A DNA stretch of 9,659 bases from Candidatus Zixiibacteriota bacterium (GTDB taxonomy: Bacteria > Zixibacteria > MSB-5A5 > GN15 > JACZUZ01): NCBI GenBank assembly GCA_022563625.1, contig JADFNA010000037.1, positions 1 to 9,659 of the forward strand, in the 5' to 3' direction. Shown in pieces: positions 1 through 6,364 of this stretch; position 1 is the first letter of the stretch, and the number at the start of each line of letters is the position of its first letter. The notes beneath the pieces were generated by a model, which worked only from the letters and a program-made list of their open reading frames with translations, ran no database searches and was not told where the DNA came from. A program made the translations under genes and the position numbers.

Positions 1-784
1 CAAGCAGCTCTTCGGCCAGCAGGAGCTTTTCACCTTCATACTCAACCAGCGCGTACGAAGCGTCAGCTTTCACCGCCAGCGCCATGTTTGACGGCAGTGT
101 CCAGGGAGTTGTTGTCCAGACCAGGAAAGAATAGCAGCCATCGGAGGAATGCATTTTGACAAACACAGATGGATCGGAGACTTCTTCATAGCCCTGCGCC
201 ACCTCATGTGAGGACAGCCCGGTTTCACAGCGCGGGCAAAACGGCAGTGTCTTGTGTCCCTGATAGATCAAGCCGCGGTCGAAGAAATCTTTGAGTATCC
301 ACCAGACCGACTCGATATATTTATTCTCAAGCGTAATATACGGATTTTCCAGATCCAGCCAGAATGCGGTGCGGCGCGTGATCCGGTTCCAGTCTTCCAG
401 ATAGGTGAAAACCGATTTGCGGCATTCCTTATTGAACTCCGCTACCCCAAAGGAGAAAACCTCTTGTTTATTTTTCAGTCCCAGTCGTTTTTCAACTTCA
501 ATTTCGACCGGCAACCCGTGCGTATCCCAACCGCCTTTGCGGTCGACGCGAAATCCCCGCAGGGATTTGTAGCGGCAGATCAGGTCCTTGACTGTGCGTG
601 CGATAATATGATGTAAACCCGGTTTACCGTTGGCGGTCGGCGGGCCTTCATAGAAGACAAATTGCGGACGGTCTTTGGCCGCTTCACAGGATTTTCCAAA
701 AATATCTTCAGCGTCCCAGAAACTGAGAATCTCTTCCTCAATCTTTGGCCAGCTGAACTCTTTGCCAAACTGTCTGAATGCCAT
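1..784 (-). CDS. ileS: Isoleucyl-tRNA synthetase, type 2 (N-terminal part, cut by window edge)
   Basis: Cytoplasmic class I aminoacyl-tRNA synthetase that activates isoleucine with ATP and charges tRNA-Ile. I translated the frame by hand: 261 codons are visible and it stays open to the left edge, so the C-terminal three quarters are missing. Visible landmarks are EGPPTANGKPGLHH (residues 46-59, the ATP-binding signature region), GGWDTHGLPVE (84-94), the zinc-like pair FCPRC (182-186), and WTTTPWTLPSN (223-233), the threonine-rich start of the CP1 editing domain. The PPTANGxPG context is typical of the long, eukaryote-like IleRS2. The start is ATG at 784, which gives the usual short N-terminus before the 'F.W...EEEIL.FW' segment. 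The frame is open further upstream but holds no other ATG, and a weak purine stretch (GAGAG) precedes this one. It follows the BFD-like gene by about 170 nt and has its own promoter candidate. The signature reads GLHH instead of HxGH (see findings). Confidence 0.95.
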   Translation of the reverse strand, partial: MAFRQFGKEFSWPKIEEEILSFWDAEDIFGKSCEAAKDRPQFVFYEGPPTANGKPGLHHIIARTVKDLICRYKSLRGFRVDRKGGWDTHGLPVEIEVEKRLGLKNKQEVFSFGVAEFNKECRKSVFTYLEDWNRITRRTAFWLDLENPYITLENKYIESVWWILKDFFDRGLIYQGHKTLPFCPRCETGLSSHEVAQGYEEVSDPSVFVKMHSSDGCYSFLVWTTTPWTLPSNMALAVKADASYALVEYEGEKLLLAEELL

Positions 785-892
785 CACTTGCTCTCGATAG
801 AGTTCCCGTTTTTTATGTGCTTGTTCGAAAACCTGTGCAAGCGCAGAATGCAGGAGATTATGCGAACACGCCAGATTCGCTGGCGCGCGACT

Positions 893-920
893 AATATATA
901 TGCTCGGTGGGTGTTGTAAA
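893..920 (-). promoter_or_regulatory. Candidate sigma70-type promoter for ileS
   Basis: On the minus strand, TTTACA (915-920) and TATATT (893-898) are separated by 16 nt. Each matches consensus at four or five of six positions. A start near 886 would give a leader of about 100 nt before the ileS ATG. That leader would open with a small perfect hairpin (CGCCAG / CTGGCG with a 5-nt loop, 869-885). The leader is far too short for a T-box. The promoter is inferred from sequence only. Confidence 0.4.
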
Positions 921-956
921 GCTTAGAACAGACTGCCTCTGAGGAGTCAATTCGGA

Positions 957-1232
957 CTACAGTTCATCTTCGTCACCGTAATTTTCAGCCTCACCTGTGA
1001 TTGTCGCGGTGGCTGCCGGAAGGGTCTCATCGGGCTGTTCATCAAGAATATCGAATTCTGTTTTGCCGGTTCGCAGCATCGCTCTGACATACGGCACACA
1101 GCGTCGGCAGTTTTCGGCAAATGTTGCCCGCCTTTGCAGTTCTTCCACTGTGTGGAGTTTTTCGGCTTCGGCGATTTTCTTAAGCCGGGCAAAAGTCGTT
1201 CCATGACAGATACATTTGATAATTCGGGCCAT
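957..1232 (-). CDS. BFD-like [2Fe-2S] protein, small
   Basis: Protein of 91 residues with Cys at 7, 9, 42 and 45. The pattern C-x-C-x32-C-x2-C, within a short helical fold opening MARIIKCICHG, matches the BFD-like [2Fe-2S] domain of bacterioferritin-associated ferredoxin and of many redox enzyme subunits. Family members bind one [2Fe-2S] cluster; bacterioferritin-associated ferredoxin itself helps release iron from bacterioferritin. Residues 60-91 form an acidic tail (ending YGDEDEL) beyond the usual domain of about 60 residues, and its role is unknown. No bacterioferritin gene or redox partner lies in the window. It starts 42 nt after the OmpA-family gene with no terminator between, so the two are probably cotranscribed. 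The start is ATG at 1232, preceded by a purine-rich weak ribosome binding site (AAGAGAAAG). An overlapping frame at 947-1360 lacks family features and is a shadow. Confidence 0.8.
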   Translation of the reverse strand: MARIIKCICHGTTFARLKKIAEAEKLHTVEELQRRATFAENCRRCVPYVRAMLRTGKTEFDILDEQPDETLPAATATITGEAENYGDEDEL

Positions 1233-1274
1233 GTTTCACTTTCTCTTGAACTATTATCGCCGGCGATTGCGTGA

Positions 1275-2843
1275 CTAGCGGAGTATGACAATGTCAATTC
1301 GGCGGTTCTCGGCGCGGCCCTGTCTGCTCTGATTGTTGGCCACCGGCTTTTCTGCGCCATAGCCTATTGCCCGGAAGTCAGAAGCCGGCCGCCCGGTTGA
1401 CTGGCGGAGATAGTCCATGACCGCCAGCGCCCGTTTTTCTGACAGGCTGCGATTTATCCCTGATGAACCCGTGTTGTCGGTGTGTCCTTCAATTATCACC
1501 TGCCTGCCTTCATATGTCACGAGCGCCTTGGTCACTTTTGAGAGCAGATTATTATGCCTCTCTTCAAGTTCGAATCTGCCGCTGCTAAATGTCAGGCCGC
1601 GCAGACGGATAACAATGTCCCTTGATGCATTATAGAGCGTCAGCGCTTCAGTCGGTGCGAACAGCGATTTAGTCTCGTTGAATCTCCGCTCTTCATCCTG
1701 TTTAACCGCCAGAATTGCCGAGGCGGTTTCCTTTTCTTCCCGAGTTCGCTTCAGATCGCTCTTTGTCAGGCGCACCTCGCCGCGCACATCATCCAGCTCG
1801 CGCACAAGAGTTCCAAATTCACTTTCCAGCGCCTCTAACGCGGCCCCCGCTGTCCCGGCAGCGCCCACGCCTTCAGACTTGTCGTAATCGATACCCAGTC
1901 GGGCGCAAAGCTCTGTGACACGGTTTCTGAAGTCAGTTTGCGCCGCGTCAAGAGACTTGATACTGTCAGTCAACATGACCATTTCGGCGGAAAGCTGCTT
2001 TGCCGCTGCCGATGAGCCCATGTCGAAGTTCAGCTTCAGCTTCCGTCCATCGGCCGCCTGCTGCATGAAAATCTCATAGCTGAGCATAATCTGCTCCCAG
2101 GCCTGGTCATTTTTCTTGAGTGACCGCACACGCTGAGCCAATTCCGTGGCGTGACGGGCCTCATATTCTGCCACGGCTGCTTCGGATTCGGCGGCGGCGC
2201 GGTCGTATCTGTCTACGTCGATAATCGCGCTGGATTTCGCGCGGTGGCTGGTTGCTTTGTCGAGTGTGATCAACGCGTACTTTTTGGCCTGGTCCTGTAT
2301 GGCCGTCGCGATAAGCCTGTCGGCCTCGTTTAAGACCTGTGATCGTATCGCTTCGAGTTCAGCCCGGTCAAAAATCGGCAGCGCTTTTGGGACTTGCTTG
2401 AGTCCATTTTTTATATCTCCGCGTTCTATCTTCGCAGTCGCTTTGATAAACTGCGCTTCGCCTTTACTATACAGCGCTGGCTGCAGGTCCGGGGCTTTGG
2501 CGGCGATAGCTCTTTCGCGCGGCTCCAGATATTCAGACAGCGCCTTTTTAGTGACGTCAGTCGCTTTGAGCGCATTTTCGCCAAACTCGCGGCACTTTTC
2601 AATCGCCTTGTCAATTTTATCAGCCTTTGCGTTCTGACTTTTCAATTTATTCAACTTGGCATGATGCTTTTGATATTCCGCAAAGTTTTTCGGCGCAAAA
2701 ACACTCGCCTCGGCCTCCTGCAGGCGGCTGTTCAGTTCTACAAGTTGTGTGAAATCTTCATCCGTGTATGCGCCGGCGGTGTGCGCCGCGCAGATAAGAA
2801 TACCCAGCGCGACAGTTATGATACTTTTGTTGGTCTTGAACAT
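1275..2843 (-). CDS. OmpA-family outer-membrane/peptidoglycan-anchoring protein
   Basis: Exported protein of 522 residues. Residues 1-25 form a Sec signal peptide (basic start, hydrophobic core, AGA before the likely cut at 25/26). There is no lipobox, because Cys18 lacks the small residue before it. Residues about 30-400 are charged and helical, with long coiled-coil stretches (for example 335-390), so this is not a beta-barrel type. Residues about 408-522 form an OmpA C-terminal domain that binds peptidoglycan diaminopimelate. The evidence is GHTDNTGS (453-460, Asp456 equivalent to the ligand Asp), LSEKRA (467-472, Arg471 the ligand Arg), FRAIGYGAEKPVA and the closing NRRIDI. It likely links the envelope to the cell wall, or spans the periplasm with its helical part. 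A GGAG ribosome binding site lies 6 nt before the ATG. It follows pnp by 76 nt and is followed closely by the BFD-like gene. I do not recognise the helical region as a named family. Confidence 0.92.
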   Translation of the reverse strand: MFKTNKSIITVALGILICAAHTAGAYTDEDFTQLVELNSRLQEAEASVFAPKNFAEYQKHHAKLNKLKSQNAKADKIDKAIEKCREFGENALKATDVTKKALSEYLEPRERAIAAKAPDLQPALYSKGEAQFIKATAKIERGDIKNGLKQVPKALPIFDRAELEAIRSQVLNEADRLIATAIQDQAKKYALITLDKATSHRAKSSAIIDVDRYDRAAAESEAAVAEYEARHATELAQRVRSLKKNDQAWEQIMLSYEIFMQQAADGRKLKLNFDMGSSAAAKQLSAEMVMLTDSIKSLDAAQTDFRNRVTELCARLGIDYDKSEGVGAAGTAGAALEALESEFGTLVRELDDVRGEVRLTKSDLKRTREEKETASAILAVKQDEERRFNETKSLFAPTEALTLYNASRDIVIRLRGLTFSSGRFELEERHNNLLSKVTKALVTYEGRQVIIEGHTDNTGSSGINRSLSEKRALAVMDYLRQSTGRPASDFRAIGYGAEKPVANNQSRQGRAENRRIDIVILR

Positions 2844-2897
2844 TTTTCACTCCACTCGTCTGCGGTCCATATTACCTGTAATCCGTTACTATATAAT

Positions 2898-2920
2898 ATC
2901 GGCAGGGAGTCCCGGCCGAT
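2898..2920 (-). terminator. Weak hairpin at the 3' end of pnp
   Basis: Directly after the pnp stop codon, ATCGGC pairs with GCCGAT and an inner GGG pairs with CCC around a 3-nt loop. The two stems are separated by one mismatch. On the minus strand it is followed by ATTATATAG, which is AT-rich but not a true U-run. It could be a weak terminator or an mRNA 3' stabiliser. The same AT-rich stretch may carry promoter elements for the OmpA-family gene, but I see no convincing -35 box. Confidence 0.35.
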
Positions 2921-3741
2921 TACATCCTTTGCAGGCAGCCCGCGATCAGGCTTTTGAGCTTCGGCTCGGCCTCACCGGCCACTTTGAGCACCTCTTCAAT
3001 CGAGCAGGGACGCATGGCATCGGGCAAGCCCATGTCCGTAATCAGCGAAAAGGCCAGGACCCGGGTCCCCTGATGCCGGGCCGCTATCACTTCCGGGACC
3101 GTGCTCATCCCAACCGCGTCGGCCCCGATAATTCTCAAATAGCGATACTCCGCCGCAGTTTCCAAGCAAGGCCCGGTCAGCCCGGCATAGACGCCTTCCT
3201 GTAGCGGTATTGCGGTCTCAAGCGCGACCTGGCGGGCTAGCGTCCTGAGCTGAGGAGAGTACAGCTCGAACATATCCGGAAAACGCACCCCCAGTTTTGG
3301 ATCATTGGGACCTATCAGCGGATTTGACGGAAACAGATTAATATGATCCGAAACCAGCATAATATCTCCTGCGCGAAAAACAGGATTCACCCCGCCCGAG
3401 GCGTTTGAGACAATCAGCGTATCTATTCCCAGGACCTTCATCAGGCGCACGGGGAAAGTGACCTGTTTCATGTCATAGCCTTCGTAAAAATGAAAGCGCC
3501 CGCGCATACAGACGACGTTTTTGCCCGACAACTCTCCAAAAAGCAGCTCGCCGTGATGTGATTCGACTGTCGAGACCGGCATATGCGGGATATCATCATA
3601 GGGAATAACGCAGGCCTGTTTGAGTCCATCAACCAACGAACCCAGCCCGGTGCCCAGAATGACGCCGATCTTCGGCTCGAAATCGGTCTTAGTTCGAATA
3701 TATTTGTGAGCTTCTTTGATTTTCTGTATCTGTTCGGTCAC
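2920..3741 (-). CDS. Purine nucleoside phosphorylase (trimeric PNP/MTAP family)
   Basis: Cytoplasmic purine salvage enzyme that splits purine (deoxy)ribonucleosides with phosphate into free base and (deoxy)ribose-1-phosphate. Length is 273 residues, usual for the trimeric class. Landmarks: GVILGTGLGS (26-35, phosphate loop), ESHHGELLFG (60-69), MRGRFHFYEGY (79-89, phosphate-binding Arg and His), VSNASGGVNP (111-120), GPCLETAAEYR (190-200, with the purine-binding Glu) and GADAVGMSTVPEVIAARH (206-223). I chose GTG at 3741 because AGAGGA lies 9 nt before it (3751-3756) and this start aligns with family N-termini. The upstream ATG at 3759 would add six residues but has no ribosome binding site, and its reading would place that site inside the gene. 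An in-frame ATG at 3900 is not credible, as its extension abuts the terminator of the previous gene. Asp236 replaces the usual base-contacting Asn, so substrate preference may not be inosine/guanosine. Confidence 0.93.
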   Translation of the reverse strand: MTEQIQKIKEAHKYIRTKTDFEPKIGVILGTGLGSLVDGLKQACVIPYDDIPHMPVSTVESHHGELLFGELSGKNVVCMRGRFHFYEGYDMKQVTFPVRLMKVLGIDTLIVSNASGGVNPVFRAGDIMLVSDHINLFPSNPLIGPNDPKLGVRFPDMFELYSPQLRTLARQVALETAIPLQEGVYAGLTGPCLETAAEYRYLRIIGADAVGMSTVPEVIAARHQGTRVLAFSLITDMGLPDAMRPCSIEEVLKVAGEAEPKLKSLIAGCLQRM

Positions 3742-3826
3742 GCCCTCATATCCTCTCATGTCAGTCGTCTCATCCGTTCCGTCTCCGCTGAGCGGCAACT
3801 GAAACGATAGGGCAGACTGACAAAAA

Positions 3827-3850
3827 AGCAAGCGCCAGAGCAAGCGCCAT
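3827..3850. repeat. Tandem 12-bp direct repeat in the pnp leader
   Basis: AGCAAGCGCCAG (3827-3838) is followed at once by AGCAAGCGCCAT (3839-3850), eleven of twelve bases identical. It lies between the dockerin-gene terminator and the pnp start, where the pnp promoter should be. It may be a tandem operator or a chance short duplication. No strong promoter boxes were seen beside it. Confidence 0.5.
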
Positions 3851-3900
3851 AGATAGAGCGAGCTTTGGGTCTGGCAAGGTCTGTCCAAAGAAGCCCGCAC

Positions 3901-3935
3901 AAAAAGAAAGCGGCCGGTGAGAACACCGGCCGCTT
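3901..3935 (-). terminator. Strong intrinsic terminator of the secreted-protein unit
   Basis: A perfect 12-bp GC-rich stem (3908-3919 with 3924-3935) closes on an AGAA loop (TTCT in the minus-strand transcript). On the minus strand it is followed directly by TTCTTTTT (T-rich run ending at 3901). It lies 40 nt after the stop codon of the dockerin-repeat gene and separates it from pnp. The plus-strand side has only a mixed ATTTCTACTTT, so any bidirectional action would be weak. Confidence 0.88.
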
Positions 3936-3975
3936 ATTTCTACTTTGTTCAATAACTTTGTGTTTTTCAGCCAGA

Positions 3976-4698
3976 TCAGCAGGTCATGCCCACGGGGCCG
4001 CAAATCGGTGGCGGGCCTCCTGCAAAAATACGTGCGATGAGAAAGGTCACATCCGCGATGTTAACCGACCCACTGCCGTTGGCGTCCCCCTCTTCGCAAC
4101 AAGCCGGGGCGGCGCCTCCGGCAAAAATGCGCGCGATCAGAAACGTAACATCAGCGATGTTCACTGAGCCGCTGCCGTTAGCGTCACCCGCGTTGACACA
4201 GCAACCAAAGCCAAAGTTTTGCACAAAGCCGCTGTTGAGGTTGAAGTTAGTCGAACTGGACGGACCTGCCGCTGTCTGGCCGATGGCGCTTAGCATGCCA
4301 AAATTGGTCGAGGAGCTGAATCCGCCGCCCGATGTGATCGCCTGCCAGTTGATTTCTTCGCCGGTTTGAGAGCCGCTGAGGCCGACTTCCGGATCGATAA
4401 AATCCTGAAAAATATCGGTCTGTTTGACTGGTGCCGGTGAGACAACGGTCGAATTGCCAGTCTGTTTGGCGGGTTTCTTCTTTTCCTTTTTGCTGGTCTT
4501 GGTTGTGGGCGCCTTGCTGGAACTCTGGGCGGTGGATGAAGATTTCGCCTTGGTTTGGGCCGCGCTCTTGGTTGGGGCTGCCTTCTTAAGTTCCTTCTTG
4601 ACAGGGGTTTTGCCGGATTTCTTGGCGGCCAATACAGCCCCGGTGACAAGCATACATCCAAAAGCGACCAGTAATGCAATTATGAGTGTTTTTTTCAT
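3976..4698 (-). CDS. Secreted dockerin-repeat protein with Lys/Ser/Thr-rich linker
   Basis: Exported protein of 240 residues whose exact role I do not recognise. Residues 1-24 form a signal peptide (MKKTL..., likely cut after AVLA). Residues 25-95 form a low-complexity linker rich in Lys, Ser, Thr, Ala and Pro, strongly basic and probably unstructured. Residues 115-162 hold two 'SSSTNF' motifs (FSSSTNFGMLSAIGQ and PSSSTNFNLNSGF), seen in secreted proteins of this kind of bacterium. Residues 171-195 and 204-228 are two identical 25-residue copies of a dockerin type I-like calcium-binding repeat opening GDANGSGSVNIADV. Loop positions Asp, Asn, Ser, Asn and Asp fit an F-hand. In known systems such pairs dock onto cohesins or act as C-terminal sorting or interaction modules, but no cohesin is visible here. 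GAGAGGA lies 9 nt before the ATG. The gene starts 56 nt after the decapeptide-repeat gene and ends at a strong terminator, so the two form an operon. Confidence 0.85.
   Translation of the reverse strand: MKKTLIIALLVAFGCMLVTGAVLAAKKSGKTPVKKELKKAAPTKSAAQTKAKSSSTAQSSSKAPTTKTSKKEKKKPAKQTGNSTVVSPAPVKQTDIFQDFIDPEVGLSGSQTGEEINWQAITSGGGFSSSTNFGMLSAIGQTAAGPSSSTNFNLNSGFVQNFGFGCCVNAGDANGSGSVNIADVTFLIARIFAGGAAPACCEEGDANGSGSVNIADVTFLIARIFAGGPPPICGPVGMTC
3994..4187. repeat. Duplicated 99-bp dockerin unit within the coding sequence
   Basis: Two copies of the dockerin-coding segment recur at a 99-bp period (33 residues: 25 identical plus 8 variable). CCTCC-GCAAAAAT marks them at about 4016 and 4115. The protein copies are identical over 25 residues while the DNA differs at many third positions. 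The pair is therefore old or held by selection on the protein rather than newly copied. The outer limits given are approximate. Confidence 0.75.
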
Positions 4699-4754
4699 AG
4701 GTGAGTATCCTCTCTAGGGGAAAACGATTCCTCCTTAAACTTACTCAGATTCTT

Positions 4755-6350
4755 CTACTTGTCAACCGGTTTCACTGGTTGACCATCCGGTGTCTCATGG
4801 AGTCTTTCATCCTGTTCAGAGTTTCCTGGTGGCGAAGGCGGCTCCAGTGAAAAACCTCCGTATAAAGTTGGGAAAAAGGCGAGAGAGAGAGACATGTCGT
4901 CAACGTTGTGATTATTGGCTCCACTAGCTTTGTCCCCCAGGAAAAAGAAGGTTGTGGGGCCCAGGCCCACTGAAAACATGCGTGAGACTGTTATTACTAC
5001 TTCTCTTGTTCCATTAGCCAATAGATTTGAGATTCCCCACCGCCTACTTCCGGCAAACGGAAACGTTGTAGACGAAGTGGACACACCAAAATCAGCTGCT
5101 GAAAAAGTACCCGAGGTGTGAAAGATACTTACCTCAAACGTCGCGATTGCCAAGACAAATCCATTTGTTGGGGCTATCAGGCTTCTCGATAACAGAACCT
5201 GAACCGGACCTGTCAGGTTGATTCCGGTTGATGAAACGGACTGCGCCACGCCGGGCTCATCGCCCAGGTCAATATCGAATAGGGAACCGTTGACAACTCT
5301 TGAGGAAATTATTGCGTTAGGCCCGATTTCACTTAGACCCACAGATCCCGCGGCCAGGTCAGCGGATGTGATTGTGTTGTCGAGTATATCTCCACCGAAA
5401 CCGCCGACAACCGAGCCAGTGGCGAGTTCGCTAGCGCCGACCGAACCTGCGGCCAGGTCAGCGGCAGTCAGTGAATTGTCAATCACTTCAGCGGATCCTA
5501 TGGCGTTGTTCGTCATCTTGCTGTTATTGACAGCGTTTACTGCTATTTCGCTGACGCCGACCGAATTAGCGGCCAGATCAGCGGCGGTCAGCGAATTGTC
5601 AATCACTTCAGCGGAGCCAATGGAGTTATTCGTCATCTTGCTGTTGTTGACAGCGTCTGTTGCTATTTCGCTGCCAGTGACGGAGCCAGCGGCCAGATCA
5701 CTTGCTGTTAGCGAATTGTCAATCACTTCAGCGGAGCCAATGGAGTTATTCGTCATCTTGCTGTTATTGACAGCGTTACTTTGGATTTGAGCTGCTCCCA
5801 CTGAGTTTGCGGCCATGTCCGTTGCCGTGATTGTACTGTTGCTGATGTCCGTTGAGGTGATTGTGCCATCAACTATATGGACCGATTTGACAGAGTTTGC
5901 CGCCAGCTTGACGCTCGTGATCGCGCCGTCAAAAACCGTTACTGAAATGTCTGCCGTATCGGCCCGCAGAGCTTGATAGGCATAAGGGACTGTGCGAAAT
6001 CTCTCGCGCGGGGTCAACTCCGGGTCAACGTCCACTGTGATCCCCAGGTATCTGATTGTATCTGTAAAGAGATTATCCGGAAGAACAACATTCGATCCGA
6101 GCGGGTAAGTGAAAAGCCCATCAGTCGGGGTTACTACCTGAGTACCGGAGTTCCAGAGAATCGCTCCGCCTACCGCGTCGCGATAGATGATGAATTTGAC
6201 CCGAATTGGGACATCCGGCACCGGATCTCCGGCGGCGTCAGTCAGACGACCCTGATAGCTAATTGTTTGCGGGACAGCGGCGTTCGCTGAAGCAGCGGAT
6301 AGCATAGCAATACCGCAAAGCGTGACAAAGAACATTTGGCAACGCTTCAT
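4755..6350 (-). CDS. Secreted decapeptide-repeat protein with N-terminal 'SYQGRLTD' domain
   Basis: Exported protein of 531 residues. Residues 1-24 form a signal peptide (likely cut at ANA-A). Residues 26-130 form a beta-rich domain (ISYQGRLTDAAGDPVPDVP ... RYLGITVDVDPELTPRERF ... VPYAYQALRAD). This is common at the start of secreted proteins in FCB-type genomes, and its function is unknown. Residues 141-363 are about 22 ten-residue repeats of the type N-S-[VIL]-x-x-x-[DEK]-[LIM]-x-x, suggesting a repetitive beta-solenoid or fibrous shaft like that of tail-fibre proteins. Residues about 364-500 look like a compact beta-sandwich head, and 501-531 are a Pro-rich, charged tail. It is probably a surface or secreted fibrous protein. 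AAAGGAG lies 7 nt before the ATG, and a good promoter with a palindrome sits upstream. It heads a two-gene unit with the dockerin-repeat gene. No enzyme motif was seen. Confidence 0.85.
   Translation of the reverse strand: MKRCQMFFVTLCGIAMLSAASANAAVPQTISYQGRLTDAAGDPVPDVPIRVKFIIYRDAVGGAILWNSGTQVVTPTDGLFTYPLGSNVVLPDNLFTDTIRYLGITVDVDPELTPRERFRTVPYAYQALRADTADISVTVFDGAITSVKLAANSVKSVHIVDGTITSTDISNSTITATDMAANSVGAAQIQSNAVNNSKMTNNSIGSAEVIDNSLTASDLAAGSVTGSEIATDAVNNSKMTNNSIGSAEVIDNSLTAADLAANSVGVSEIAVNAVNNSKMTNNAIGSAEVIDNSLTAADLAAGSVGASELATGSVVGGFGGDILDNTITSADLAAGSVGLSEIGPNAIISSRVVNGSLFDIDLGDEPGVAQSVSSTGINLTGPVQVLLSRSLIAPTNGFVLAIATFEVSIFHTSGTFSAADFGVSTSSTTFPFAGSRRWGISNLLANGTREVVITVSRMFSVGLGPTTFFFLGDKASGANNHNVDDMSLSLAFFPTLYGGFSLEPPSPPGNSEQDERLHETPDGQPVKPVDK
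5262..5930. repeat. Decapeptide-coding repeat tract (30-bp period)
   Basis: This codes residues 141-363 of the secreted protein. Seventeen ten-residue blocks run in perfect register, then comes one irregular glycine-rich block (VVGGFGGDIL, 13 residues), then four more blocks. The hydrophobic and small-polar positions are constant while others vary. That is expected of one structural turn or strand per unit. Confidence 0.85.
5412..5771. repeat. Three near-identical 120-bp units inside the repeat tract
   Basis: Units of exactly 120 bp (40 residues, four decapeptides, VNNSKMTNNS... onward) occur three times in tandem. The stretch 5711-5760 is identical over 50 bases to 5591-5640, and 5471-5520 differs from them at only a few positions. 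This is DNA-level identity, not just protein similarity, so duplication by slippage or unequal recombination was recent. Confidence 0.88.
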
Positions 6351-6357
6351 GTGAGAA

Positions 6358-6364
6358 CTCCTTT
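6358..6364 (-). promoter_or_regulatory. Ribosome binding site of the decapeptide-repeat gene
   Basis: AAAGGAG on the minus strand lies 7 nt before the ATG at 6350. It is the strongest correctly placed Shine-Dalgarno sequence in the window. It fixes the start of this gene and suggests good translation. Confidence 0.75.

Noticed and set aside
785..892. T-box or similar tRNA-sensing leader before ileS
   Set aside because: The leader from the predicted promoter is only about 100 nt and shows a single small hairpin, with no terminator/antiterminator pair or T-box consensus.
3742..3900. Extended PNP start at 3900 giving 326 residues
   Set aside because: The extra 53 residues are absent from the family, have no ribosome binding site, and start directly beside the terminator of the preceding gene.
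3770..4003. 77-codon minus-strand frame and 100-codon plus-strand frame across the pnp leader
   Set aside because: Both cross the strong terminator hairpin and the dockerin coding region, have no ribosome binding site and resemble no family; they are shadows.
4654..4656. Cys15 of the dockerin protein as a lipoprotein lipid-attachment site
   Set aside because: The preceding residues (Ala-Phe-Gly) do not fit the lipobox well because of Phe, and a good ordinary signal-peptidase site (AVLA) follows nine residues later.
4240..4717. Plus-strand and alternate minus-strand frames over the dockerin gene, and long plus-strand frames over 5218-5790 and 2257-2957
   Set aside because: They mirror the repeated or low-complexity content of the real minus-strand genes and carry no domain of their own.
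5412..5771. Regular 120-bp repeats considered as a CRISPR-like or satellite array
   Set aside because: They lie entirely inside one open frame, keep codon phase exactly, and encode a regular decapeptide pattern; there are no short repeats separated by unique spacers.
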